This document shows, piece after piece, positions 20,331 to 30,915 of a stretch of DNA of 64,000 nucleotides. Origin of the DNA: Galdieria partita. Lineage: Eukaryota; Rhodophyta; Bangiophyceae; Galdieriales; Galdieriaceae. The notes under the pieces were generated by a model, which had not been told where the DNA came from, ran no database searches, and was given only the letters and a program-made list of their open reading frames with translations. Position 1 is the first letter of the stretch. The number at the start of each line of letters is the position of its first letter. The stretch spans positions 124,001 through 188,000 of the forward strand of contig BQMJ01000018.1 of NCBI GenBank assembly GCA_025991245.1. Reading direction: 5' to 3'. A program made the position numbers and the translations under genes.

Positions 20331-23300
20331 TTAAGTGTTTACTGGCAATGAATGTTGAGGGCTTGAAGGTTGAGTATTCTGAGTATTCACTGGCACTGAA
20401 GTTTGAGGATTTGAAGGTTGAGTATTCTGAGTATTCACTGGCACTGAATGTTGAGGACTTGAAGGTTGAGTATTCTGAGTATTCACTGGCACTGAAGTTT
20501 GAGGATTTGAAGGTTGAGTATTCTGAGTATTCACTGGCAATGAATGTTGAGGATTTGAAGGTTGAGTATTCTGAGTATTCACTGGCACTGAATGTTGAGG
20601 ATTTGAAGGTTGAGTATTCTGAGTATTCACTGGCACTGAAGTTTGAGGATTTGAAGGTTGAGTATTCTGAGTATTCACTGGCACTGAAGTTTGAGGATTT
20701 GAAGGTTCAGTATTCTGAGTATTCACTGGCAATGAATGTTGAGGACTTGAAGGTTGAGTATTCTGAGTATTCACTGGCACTGAAGTTTGAGGATTTGAAG
20801 GTTGAGTATTCTGAGTATTCACTGGCACTGAAGTTTGAGGGCTTGAAGGTTGAGTATTCTGAGTATTCACTGGCAATGATGGTTGAGGACTAGATGGTTG
20901 AGTATTCTGACTATTCACTGGCACTGAAGTTTGAGGGCTTGAAGGTTGAGTATTCTGAGTATTCACTGGCAATGAATGTTGAGGACTTGAAGGTTGAGTA
21001 TTCTGAGTATTCACTGGCACTGAAGTTTGAGGATTTGAAGGTTGAGTATTCTGAGTATTCACTGGCACTGAATGTTGAGGATTAGATGGTTGAGTATTCT
21101 GAGTATTCACTGGCAATGAATGTTGAGGACTTGAAGGTTGAGTATTCTGACTATTCACAGGCAATGAAGTTTGAGGATTAGATGGTTGAGTATTCTGAGT
21201 ATTCACAGGCAATGAAGTTTGAGGATTAGATGGTTGAGTATTCTGAGTATTCACTGGCACTGAAGTTTGAGGGCTTGAAGGTTGAGTATTCTGAGTATTC
21301 ACTGGCAATGATGGTTGAGGACTAGATGGTTGAGGTTTCTGAGTATTTACCGGTACTGATGGTTGAGGACTTGACGGTTGAGGCTTCTGAGTAATTATGG
21401 GCAATGAAGGTTGAGGATTAGATGGTTGAGGTTTCTGAGTATTTACCGGTACTGATGGCTGAGGACTAGATGGTTGAGGTTTCTTAGTATTTACCGGCAA
21501 TGAAGGTTGAGGACTAGATGGTTGAGGCTTCTGAGTATTTATCGGTACTGATGGTTGAGGACTTGATGGTTGAGGTTTTTGAGTAATTATGGGCAATGAA
21601 GGTTGAGGCTTCTGAGTATTTACCGGCAATGAAGGTTGAGGACTAGATGGTTGAGGCTTCTGAGTATTTATCGGTACTGATGGTTGAGGACTTGACGGTG
21701 GAGGTTTCTGAGTATTTACCGGCAATGAAGGTTGAGGATTAGATGGTTGAGGTTTCTGAGTATTTACCGGTACTGATGGTTGAGGACTTGATGGTTGCGG
21801 TTTTTTAGTATTTACCGGTACTGATGGTTGAGGATTAGATGGTTGAGGCTTCTGAGTATTTACCGGTACTGATGGTTGAGGATTAGATGGTTGAGGTTTT
21901 TTAGTATTTACCGGTACTGATGGTTGAGGATTAGATGGTTGAGGCTTCTGAGTATTTACCGGTACTGATGGTTGAGGATTAGATGGTTGAGGCTTCTGAG
22001 TAATTATGGGCAATGATGGTTGAGGACTTGACGGTTGAGGCTTCTTAGTATTTACCGGCAATGAAGGTTGAGGACTTGACGGTTGAGGCTTTTTAGTATT
22101 TACCGGTACTGATGGCTGAGGATTAGATGGTTGAGGTTTTTTAGTATTTACCGGTACTGATGGTTGAGGATTAGATGGTTGAGGTTTCTGAGTATTTATC
22201 GGTACTGATGGCTGAGGACTAGATGGTTGAGGCTTCTGAGTATTTATCGGTACTGATGGCTGAGGACTTGATGGTTGAGGTTTCTTAGTATTTACCGGTA
22301 CTGATGGTTGAGGACTAGATGGTTGAGGCTTCTGAGTAATTATGGGCAATGATGGTTGAGGACTTGACGGTTGAGGTTTCTGAGTAATTACCGGTACTGA
22401 TGGCTGAGGACTAGATGGTTGAGGACTAGATGGTTGAGGTTTCTGAGTATTCACCGGTACTGATGGCTGAGGATTAGATGGTTGAGGCTTCTGAGTATTT
22501 ACCGGTACTGATGGTTGAGGATTAGATGGTTGAGGCTTCTGAGTATTTACCGGTACTGATGGTTGAGGATTAGATGGTTGAGGCTTCTGAGTATTTACCG
22601 GTACTGATGGTTGAGGATTAGATGGTTGAGGCTTCTGAGTATTTACCGGTACTGATGGTTGAGGACTAGATGGTTGAGGTTTCTGAGTAATTATGGGCAA
22701 TGAAGGTTGAGGATTAGATGGTTGAGGTTTCTGAGTATTTACCGGTACTGATGGCTGAGGACTAGAAGGTTGAGGTTTCTGAGTATTTACCGGCAATGAT
22801 GGTTGAGGACTTGACGGTTGAGGCTTCTGAGTAATTATGGGCAATGAAGGTTGAGGATTAGATGGTTGAGGTTTTTTAGTATTTACCGGTACTGATGGCT
22901 GAGGACTAGATGGTTGAGGTTTCTTAGTATTTACCGGTACTGATGGTTGAGGATTAGATGGTTGAGGTTTCCGAGTAATTATGGGCAATGATGGTTGAGG
23001 ACTAGATGGTTGAGGTTTCTGAGTATTTACCGGTACTGATGGTTGAGGACTAGATGGTTGAGGCTTCTTAGTATTTACCGGCAATGAAGGTTGAGGATTA
23101 GATGGTTGAGGTTTTTTAGTATTTATCGGTACTGATGGCTGAGGATTGGATGGTTGAGGTTTCTTAGTATTTACCGGCAATGATGGTTGAGGACTAGATG
23201 GTTGAGGTTTCTGAGTATTTACCGGTACTGATGGTTGAGGACTTGACGGTTGAGGCTTCTGAGTAATTATGGGCAATGAAGGTTGAGGATTAGATGGTTG

Positions 23301-26300
23301 AGGCTTTTTAGTATTTACCGGTACTGATGGCTGAGGATTAGATGGTTGAGGTTTTTTAGTATTCACCGGTACTGATGGTTGAGGACTAGATGGTTGAGGC
23401 TTCTTAGTATTTACCGGCAATGAAGGTTGAGGATTAGATGGTTGAGGTTTTTTAGTATTTATCGGTACTGATGGCTGAGGATTAGATGGTTGAGGTTTCT
23501 TAGTATTTACCGGTACTGATGGTTGAGGATTAGATGGTTGAGGTTTCTGAGTAATTATGGGCAATGATGGTTGAGGACTAGATGGTTGAGGTTTCTGAGT
23601 ATTTACCGGTACTGATGGTTGAGGACTAGATGGTTGAGGCTTCTTAGTATTTACCGGCAATGAAGGTTGAGGATTAGATGGTTGAGGTTTTTTAGTATTT
23701 ATCGGTACTGATGGCTGAGGATTAGATGGTTGAGGTTTCTTAGTATTTACCGGTACTGATGGTTGAGGACCTGACGGTTGAGGTTTCTGAGTAATTATGG
23801 GCAATGATGGTTGAGGACTAGATGGTTGAGGTTTCTGAGTATTTACCGGTACTGATGGTTGAGGACTAGATGGTTGAGGCTTCTTAGTATTCACCGGTAC
23901 TGATGGCTGAGGATTAGATGGTTGAGGTTTTTTAGTATTTATCGGTACTGATGGCTGAGGATTAGATGGTTGAGGTTTCTTAGTATTTACCGGTACTGAT
24001 GGTTGAGGATTAGATGGTTGAGGTTTCTGAGTAATTATGGGCAATGATGGTTGAGGACTTGATGGTTGAGGCTTCTGAGTATTTACCGGTACTGATGGTT
24101 GAGGCTTCTGAGTAATTATGGGCAATGATGGTTGAGGACTTGACGGTTGAGGCTTCTCAGTATTTACCGGCAATGAAGTTTGAGGATTAGATGGTTGAGG
24201 TTTCTTAGTATTCACCGGTACTGATGGTTGAGGATTAGATGGTTGAGGCTTCTGAGTATTTATCGGTACTGATGGCTGAGGATTGGATGGTTGAGGTTTC
24301 TGAGTATTTACCGGTACTGATGGTTGAGGACTAGATGGTTGAGGCTTCTGAGTATTTATCGGTACTGATGGTTGAGGACTTGATGGTTGAGGCTTCTGAG
24401 TAATTATGGGCAATGAAGGTTGAGGATTAGATGGTTGAGGTTTCTTAGTATTTACCGGTACTGATGGTTGAGGACTAGATGGTTGAGGCTTCTGAGTAAT
24501 TATGGGCAATGATGGTTGAGGACTAGATGGTTGAGGTTTCTTAGTATTTATCGGTACTGATGGTTGAGGATTAGATGGTTGAGGCTTCTGAGTATTTATC
24601 GGTACTGATGGCTGAGGATTAGATGGTTGAGGTTTCTGAGTATTTACCGGTACTGATGGTTGAGGACTAGATGGTTGAGGCTTCTGAGTAATTATGGGCA
24701 ATGATGGTTGAGGACTAGACGGTTGAGGCTTCTGAGTAATTATGGGCAATGAAGGTTGAGGACTAGATGGTTGAGGCTTCTGAGTAATTATGGGCAATGA
24801 AGGTTGAGGACTAGACGGTTGAGGCTTCTGAGTATTTACCGGTACTGATGGCTGAGGATTAGACGGTTGAGGTTTCTTAGTATTTACCGGTACTGATGGT
24901 TGAGGATTAGATGGTTGAGGTTTCTGAGTAATTATGGGCAATGATGGTTGAGGACTTGATGGTTGAGGCTTCTGAGTATTTACCGGTACTGATGGTTGAG
25001 GCTTCTGAGTAATTATGGGCAATGATGGTTGAGGACTTGACGGTTGAGGCTTCTGAGTATTTACCGGTACTGATGGCTGAGGATTAGACGGTTGAGGTTT
25101 CTGAGTAATTATGGGCAATGAAGGTTGAGGACTAGACGGTTGAGGCTTCTGAGTATTTACCGGTACTGATGGCTGAGGATTAGACGGTTGAGGTTTCTTA
25201 GTATTTACCGGTACTGATGGCTGAGGATTAGATGGTTGAGGTTTCTTAGTATTTACCGGTACTGATGGTTGAGGACCTGACGGTTGAGGTTTCTGAGTAA
25301 TTATGGGCAATGAAGGTTGAGGATTTGTATTACTTTTTTGTAATGTTTGTTGTGGATTCTGTTGTGGCTTATTCGGTTGCGAGTTTTGCTTGTTTTTGTT
25401 TGTTTGAGTTGTCTCCTCTGTTGCTTCAGGTTGTGTTGGTGAAATTGTCTCTGAGCTATTCTGGAGCTTTGGCGGTTCTCCTTGGTTTGGCCTTGGTTGT
25501 TGCTCGTTTGGTTCTTGCCCTGTTACTGTTGACATTGGTGAGGCTGGTTTATGATCACTATTTGGCTCTCCGGTCACTGAAGTAGCGTATTCATTTGGAA
25601 ATATTTGTGGCGATCCTGTCTGTGGAAATCCATAGAAACTGTTGACTGGCTTCTTTGTGGTACTCGTAATCGCAGTTGAATAGCCGTAGGACTGTACATC
25701 GTAATATGCATTCATTGTATTTGAATTATCTTGTTGATTGTTGCCTTTGGTGTTCTGAGCACTTCCGTAGAAGCTTGGACATTCTGAGTATTGTAAGAAT
25801 CCACATGTCACTGTTGACAATTTCTCTTCTGTTGTTGGACAGCATATATATCGACGGGTGTCGTTATACATTGAAACGTCTAGCGTTGCACTGCAACAGA
25901 TGTAGTAACCTGCGTTGTCGTTGGGACAACTTAAGTTGCTTAAGAGAAGTTGGTTTCCCCAAAGATGTATAGCTGGATTGGACTGTGTGTCGTACATGTT
26001 TGAACAGTTCATATAAAATCTCTCAGAAAGCAGGCTCTGATTCGACTGGATACTGTTACTGAGGAGGAACTGCTCGACCCTGGTGGTATTACTGATTTCG
26101 GCATAATAGCATTGACGAGTAGCAGAACTCAACATTGCTGAGTAGTCTTCAGCTAGTCCTGTAGTTGTTGTTGAACCATGGACGTTTGTTGGAGCAGTGT
26201 TGGGACGACTGAGGCAGCCATTGCTATCACTAAAGAAACTGAATAAACTTCCCGAAGCAGGCCCTGGCCTCTCCTGCTGTTGCTGTGGATAGCTAAATAT

Positions 26301-26446
26301 TTATTTGTTATCGGTTGCTTTCAGATTGGGTTTTTATCTACTTACATGTTGTAAATCTCTGTGTTGAGGTTGATTGGTATAGCGTTTGCTAACAGAAGTA
26401 GAGTAAATAGTAGTAATAAACTCGTTAGTAATTTTGAAAAAGACAT
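20331..26446 (-). CDS. giant secreted Pro/Ser-rich repeat protein (cell-surface or extracellular)
   Basis: Two exons (26346-26446, 20331-26292) give 2,020 residues. A clear signal peptide (MSFSKLLTSLLLLFTLLLLANA) is followed by a 250-residue region with several Cys, including two CC pairs (YICCSA, YICCPT), and many possible N-glycosylation sites. A Gln/Asn/Pro-rich linker leads to about 100 tandem 16-residue units of the type PSxPVNTxKPQPSxPQ that run to the C-terminus. The C-terminal fifth uses a variant with NTQNTQPS in place of KPQPS. Such repeats usually form extended, O-glycosylated rods in walls or mucilage. No membrane anchor is seen. The smaller gene at 27168 is a paralog by signal peptide, first-intron position and promoter. 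I do not recognise a named family. Confidence 0.85.
20334..25320. repeat. coding 48-bp minisatellite, about 100 units
   Basis: Tandem units of 48 bp, always a multiple of 3, encoding 16 residues; a few units lack 15 bp or have an extra 15 bp. Two sub-arrays are visible: 21300-25320 (KPQPS type) and 20334-21300 (NTQPS type). Within the first, units alternate between VPVNT, VPINT, LPVNT and LPIIT versions and longer blocks recur nearly unchanged, for example the block starting near 23041 recurs from about 23381, 23621 and 23861. This pattern fits growth by unequal crossing-over or slippage. The assembly length may be collapsed or expanded. Confidence 0.95.
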
Positions 26447-26488
26447 GTTGTTGTCAGGAGTGAAATGAATCTGTCATTATTTCATTTC

Positions 26489-26570
26489 ATTTCTTTTTAA
26501 AGCAATTTTTTTCAGTGTACGTGTTGCTTACTAGGGTAAATGAACAGAAGACCATCTAGTCAATCGACAC
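26489..26570 (-). promoter_or_regulatory. conserved promoter block of the giant repeat-protein gene
   Basis: Three short blocks upstream of the ATG (26446) recur at nearly the same spacing upstream of the paralog: AATTGCTTTAAAAAGAAAT (26489-26507 on minus, 43 bp before the ATG, TATA-like), GCAACAC at 26521-26527 and GTGTCGATTG at 26561-26570. The spacings are 13 and 33 bp here and 12 and 31 bp at the paralog. Conservation of non-coding sequence between diverged paralogs suggests retained regulatory sites. Confidence 0.65.
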
Positions 26571-27167
26571 TTTTGATGGCCGAGGAGGAATCCACGTTCA
26601 AAATTGACACCCAACGCCATCGCAAAGAAACGATGGCAAGCTATGATTGGGTAATTTGTGTCGTTTAACTGGCGAATGTGAATGCAACAATGCGTTGCAC
26701 GTGTTTGCGATGGTGGTTTGTGTGGCAACACCTGTTGTGCAGTAATACCCGCAGGACGCATGGTTGATCGTTCTTGTTCTGGCTGAAAAATGATTTTGCA
26801 AGAGTCTCTCTCTCCCTTCCTTCCTTTCCTATTCTCAACCAGTTGTTATCGTTTGTACAATCGTGTTCAACAATACTGCTAGGGTTTCATCAGTATCGTT
26901 ATAATAGATAGTCACAAGTAAAGTTTTGGCACTCTGGACGAATAAAAGTTCCTCTTGTTGTTATGCAAGTCAAAAATTATGGGAAAGGTTCAAAATACGC
27001 TGGACATGAGAATGCAACCGTCGAGGTTGCTGTGTCATTCCTACGGTTGCTTGTGTCATCCGCCGGTCAAGGATCGACGGCATGGCCCCCGAGATCAAAA
27101 GTAACCCCACTGATTGTCACAGATAGAAATCACAAACCCTTTATTTTCACCTCATAAGATGCGACGT
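26571..27167. other. upstream region between the two secreted-protein genes
   Basis: About 600 bp with no supported gene. Frames on both strands (for example 26963-27157 plus and 26531-26761 minus) have no family match, splice structure or signal peptide. It holds the distal promoter of the giant repeat gene and the 3' UTR of its paralog. Confidence 0.5.
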
Positions 27168-27861
27168 TTAGTAAGACCAAGGTTGACTATTTGAAGGAGG
27201 ACCGGATGAGGGAGGACCGGATGGAGGACCAGTTGACGGAGGACCAGTTGACGGAGGACCGGATGAAGGTTGACTAGTTGACGGAGGACCGGATGGAGGA
27301 CCAGTTGACGGAGGACCAGTTGACGGAGGACCGGATGAAGGAGGACCAGTTGACGGAGGACCGGATGGAGGACTAGTTGACGGAGGACCGGATGAAGGAG
27401 GAGTAGGCTTCGCCGTCGATGTGGAAACTAGTGTCGGTTCTGGCAGGTTTGTTAGAAAGTAGTTGTATGCTGGACTCTGAGTAGGAATCTCAACCGAGCC
27501 AGTGCTGCCTTCACTCTCTTCATTCAGGGAGCTGACACCTGCTGTATTTGAGTTGCTGCTTTCAATAGTTGACTCACCAGAGCTAAACTGATAGTTGCCT
27601 GCTTGGCCACTGCTAGAACCTTGTTGAGACACACTGGAGGTGATACCATCGGATGTAGAGGATAAACTGCCAGAAGCAGATCCTGACTCCTCATTTTCTG
27701 TTCGCTGATAACTAGAGCAATTGAATGTTTTATTAATTGTGTAGTTTTATATTCACGTACCTTTGATAGTTTTGGAGCTTTAAGTTGACAGGAACAGCAC
27801 TTGCTAAAACGATGAAAGCTAGTACTAGTATAACGCAAGTTGATACTTTTGAGTGAACCAT
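27168..27861 (-). CDS. secreted Pro/Ser/Gly-rich repeat protein, paralog of the giant gene
   Basis: Two exons (27761-27861, 27168-27711) give 214 residues. Signal peptide MVHSKVSTCVILVLAFIVLASA is followed by VPVNLKLQNYQ, matching IPINLNTEIYN of the larger neighbour. Exon 1 is exactly 101 nt and the intron is phase 2 in both genes, and the next exon begins with related sequence (ESGSASGSLSS here, RPGPASGSLFS there). A Ser/Thr/Asn/Gln-rich middle leads to a short array of GPPS, TGPPS and SGPPS units of 9-12 bp multiples, quite unlike the 48-bp units of the paralog. It lacks the cysteine domain. Likely an extracellular hydroxyproline-rich glycoprotein; function unknown. Confidence 0.8.
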
Positions 27862-27902
27862 GATGTTGTGAATCCACAAAATCTACGTTGATGAGGGAGT
27901 GG

Positions 27903-27981
27903 ATTTCTTTTAAAAGCAATTCATTCAAGGCACGTGTTGCCTCTTATGAATAGGGCAGGATGCCATGTTGTCAATCGACAC
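27903..27981 (-). promoter_or_regulatory. conserved promoter block of the small secreted-protein gene
   Basis: Counterpart of the block upstream of the giant gene: AATTGCTTTTAAAAGAAAT at 27903-27921 (42 bp before the ATG at 27861), GCAACACG at 27933-27940 and GTGTCGATTG at 27972-27981, all read on minus. Order and spacing match the other promoter closely. Confidence 0.65.
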
Positions 27982-28544
27982 ATTGCAATCACAACACCAC
28001 ACGCTGGCATGACACGTTGATGATTGCTCGAGATGGTCACTTGATTCGAATCATTGTGCTGTTTCACCTTCGAATCGACATCATTGTGATACCCTTTTTC
28101 TCTCCATTTTTGTTCACTTTGGTACACTTTCACCCACCTAGTGCTTCTTGGTATTTTGCCAGCGAGTATATACTTTAAACTGAGTACCTAGCTATTTTTC
28201 TATTTCATTGCCTCGTAGTATTTTGGGAACCCACTTTTGTGTATCCTCTATTTCTTCCCTAGGGTAGACGAAGGGAAGGTGTCTTTTATTATTACAAGCC
28301 TAAGAATAGCAGAAATGGTCAGAGAAAATAAAAGTATGACAAGTGGCCAACGTTCAATTGGCATATCCATTTTGAAGTTTACAAGAGTTTTAGACCAAGT
28401 TCCTGCTTCGTCAAGTCTTGATTACAAACTTGTGTACTTTGATGACAAAAAGTTCAACACATTTCTCCACCGTCTTTACTCAACAACTCAATCCTAACCA
28501 AGTCCAAAAACAACATGATTCTAAAAAGTACACTAGGAAGTTAT
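27982..28544. other. intergenic stretch with one weak small frame
   Basis: About 560 bp between the small secreted-protein promoter and the cytochrome b5 reductase stop. A plus-strand frame of 60 codons starts at ATG 28315 (MVRENKSMTSGQ) and stops at 28497; it has no family match and no splice sites, so I do not call it a gene. Nothing else is visible. Confidence 0.4.
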
Positions 28545-29602
28545 TTAAAACTTGAACAAGTCATCTTCTTCATATCCCATCTCCAACAGTATCGAACGCA
28601 TTGCCTTGTTCATAGGCGGTGGTCCACAATGTAATACCTAACAACAGTCAAGCAACCAAAACTCGACGATAGAAACCAACCAACCATTTTCTCACCCCGT
28701 TGCGGCATTCCGATATGTTGTTCAATGTGCTGCCGACTCACGAAACCTACGCCTTGTTGCCAGTTTTCTGGTGGCTAAAGCAGCTCTTGAAATGAATAGA
28801 GCATGGTGACCGTAAGAGCTCGCTTACTTGATTCAAAACAAAAAATACTTGAAAACGAGGATGCTTTTTGGCAAATGATTCCAACTCGTCCTTCAAAAGA
28901 ATGTCGTCAACTGTAACATTTGCAAAGATGAGACGAATGGAAGTTGACTCTTGTGGATCATTTAAAATAGCTTGAATCAACTATGACTTGTGAGAATAGA
29001 TTCTGCACATAGAAAGTCTACTAGTTCACCTGATACATGGGAGTAATTCCTGTGCCGCCTGCAATCATACCGAGACACTTTCGCATATTGCGAGCATAGG
29101 TAAACTTTCCTTTTGGCCCACGCACTAATAAACTATCACCACACTTTAAGGAATCAAGGTATCTCGACATGGTACCATAGGGAGCGGGATACACCTTCAA
29201 GAACATACTTGAGACTCTTTTGGCTAAGAAAGAACACTGTCTTACTTTAATAAGTAGTTCGAAATAGCCTTTGGTTTCTTTAGGCGAGATAGGAGTATAA
29301 GGTCTCGATACTTCCTTGTTATCCACCTCAGCTTTTACATAAACGTGCTTCCCCAAAGGTAAATTTAAAGTCGCTTCAGAATCGGCGAGTGCAAAACGAA
29401 ACTTTCTGGTATTGTGAGAAACAATAGTTTTGTCAATCAAAGGAAACTCTCTATATTCCACTGGATCCAGTGGTTCTTTTGATTTCTTTCTCCGTTGAAA
29501 TCCGATGTAAGAAGCTGCACCGAGTAACATACCTAACAGTAGTGAGAATACAACAGCGTTGGAACTGCTACCTAAAGACACAAGTTGCTTGAGGTTGTCC
29601 AT
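28545..29602 (-). CDS. NADH-cytochrome b5 reductase
   Basis: Membrane-anchored FAD enzyme passing electrons from NADH to cytochrome b5 for desaturases and related reactions. Exons 29246-29602, 29030-29194, 28828-28980, about 28696-28774 and 28545-28637 cover some 281 residues. An N-terminal anchor helix (AVVFSLLLGMLLGAASYIGF) precedes the FAD domain (SRPYTPIS, MSRYLDSLKCGDSLLVRGPKG) and the NADH domain (IAGGTGITPMYQ, LHCGPPPMNKAM, ending EEDDLFKF). The last junction is odd: the visible donor G|GTGAG and the acceptor TTAG|GTATTAC differ by one nucleotide in phase, so either the splice site is non-canonical or the sequence has an indel. The first in-frame ATG is 29602. Confidence 0.92.
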
Positions 29603-29651
29603 ATATTGTAAGAAATCTGAAATCCGCAAAGAGCGTGTCACGTCGCATCCT

Positions 29652-29975
29652 TCAGCAAAGAGTCCACAGGACAGTCTGTGCTATGGAAAAGCACTCAACC
29701 ATGTTTCTATGTTGTTTGGATGAAAGCAATAAGAATGAACCATAGAACTGTTCTTCTACCGAGTGAACTTTCAACGGATAGATATCACAAACACTCGTAA
29801 CCTCATCATCAGCTTGCTCTTCTGAGCCAACAGTATTTCTATTTGCAGTCATCATCCAACGAAGACTCCTATTTGTACATGTATCGATGACCATGAACTG
29901 CACACAAGCAGAGTCGACTGGATAACCTAACAATGGGGTCCCAATGAAGACTTCCACAATAGTTGTACAAAGCAT
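29652..29975 (-). CDS. hypothetical open reading frame
   Basis: An uninterrupted 107-codon frame opens with ATG 29975 (MLCTTIVEVFIGTPLLG) and stops 50 bp before the cytochrome b5 reductase ATG on the same strand. It has several Cys and no signal peptide or helix pattern that I can interpret, and I recognise no family. Given the compact same-strand arrangement seen elsewhere it could be a real small gene, or part of the 5' UTR or promoter of the reductase. Confidence 0.25.
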   Translation of the reverse strand: MLCTTIVEVFIGTPLLGYPVDSACVQFMVIDTCTNRSLRWMMTANRNTVGSEEQADDEVTSVCDIYPLKVHSVEEQFYGSFLLLSSKQHRNMVECFSIAQTVLWTLC

Positions 29976-30915
29976 TCAAGCGTAGACAGCTATTTGGGTA
30001 GTCAAACTATCGGCTGAGAAACTCCATCAGACGATCACAAGGCTTGCAAGTGTCCCTTTGAAATAGATGACAAGGATAGAAAAACTCTCTCTATCCAAGT
30101 ATCTTGTGCAACATCTTCAACTCTTTTTTGTCAACACTTTCGAGATACTAAAACGTGACAATTGAAAATGGTTCAAAGACAAATAGAATACTATAAATTG
30201 AGTTGCGGCATATTCATACACTTTTTATTGTAAGATTCTAACTTTTCTTCTAATCATTCAAATCCTATTGTCTATTTCAAAGTAATACAATTGATCAATC
30301 TCTTTCCCTTTCGCGTTATCCAAATATGAATCTCCACTGAAAAGATTGTCTTGCTAACATAGCCAAGCCATTCTAACATGCGCTCAAGATATTCGACTTT
30401 TCTATCTACCCTTTCACTGACTGACATAGCACTAGGAATATCGAATGAGTATTTAGAGGACACCAACAGCAAACAGCAACCTACACTACTGCACCGACAC
30501 TCCACCAAGTCATGACACCATATATAGCCGAGATGATTCTCTGTTTTCTACTCCAATCGACCCTTTACAAAGGTACTTTTCGGCACTTTCGAAAATACCT
30601 ATCTGGCATTCAATAACAGTTTGCTCAAAATCATTGTTATCTCTGGATCCGTTGGTTTCATCATACATAGCAACCAAGCAGTTTTCCCCCAATATCATTC
30701 GTCCCTGAATTTATACAACTTGAAAATAGTTTTGTATGAAAGTGCTGTCATAGGTCACCTACGAATGCACGAAGGACTACTCAAAACCAACAAAGATCAT
30801 GATTCCTAGTCCCGAGACAGCCAACCCTCATTGTAATGGTGATATCTGAAAAGTCGTAAAACCTTTTTTTTTTCTCAACTATCTAACTTGAGACAAAATA
30901 TCAAAACAACCTTCT
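29976..30915. other. long intergenic stretch with weak frames
   Basis: About 940 bp. On minus an ATG at 30698 opens 62 codons (MILGENCLVAMYDETNG) ending at 30510, followed by another open stretch to 30272; together they might be a spliced gene, but no clear donor and acceptor pair joins them and I see no family. A TATA-like TATAAA lies at about 30715. On plus, a 62-codon frame overlaps the same area. I leave these uncalled. Confidence 0.35.

Noticed and set aside
20279-21085. Plus-strand frames encoding regular KFEDLKVEYSEYS-type repeats
   Set aside because: They are the antisense reading of the 48-bp array; any repeat with a length divisible by 3 stays open on several frames. The minus frame has the signal peptide and intron.
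20334-25320. Regular repeat array that might suggest CRISPR or satellite DNA
   Set aside because: Units are contiguous without unique spacers and encode a continuous protein, so it is a coding minisatellite.
26963-27157. Plus-strand frame between the secreted-protein genes
   Set aside because: Only 64 codons, no family match, and it lies in the region expected for UTR and promoter.
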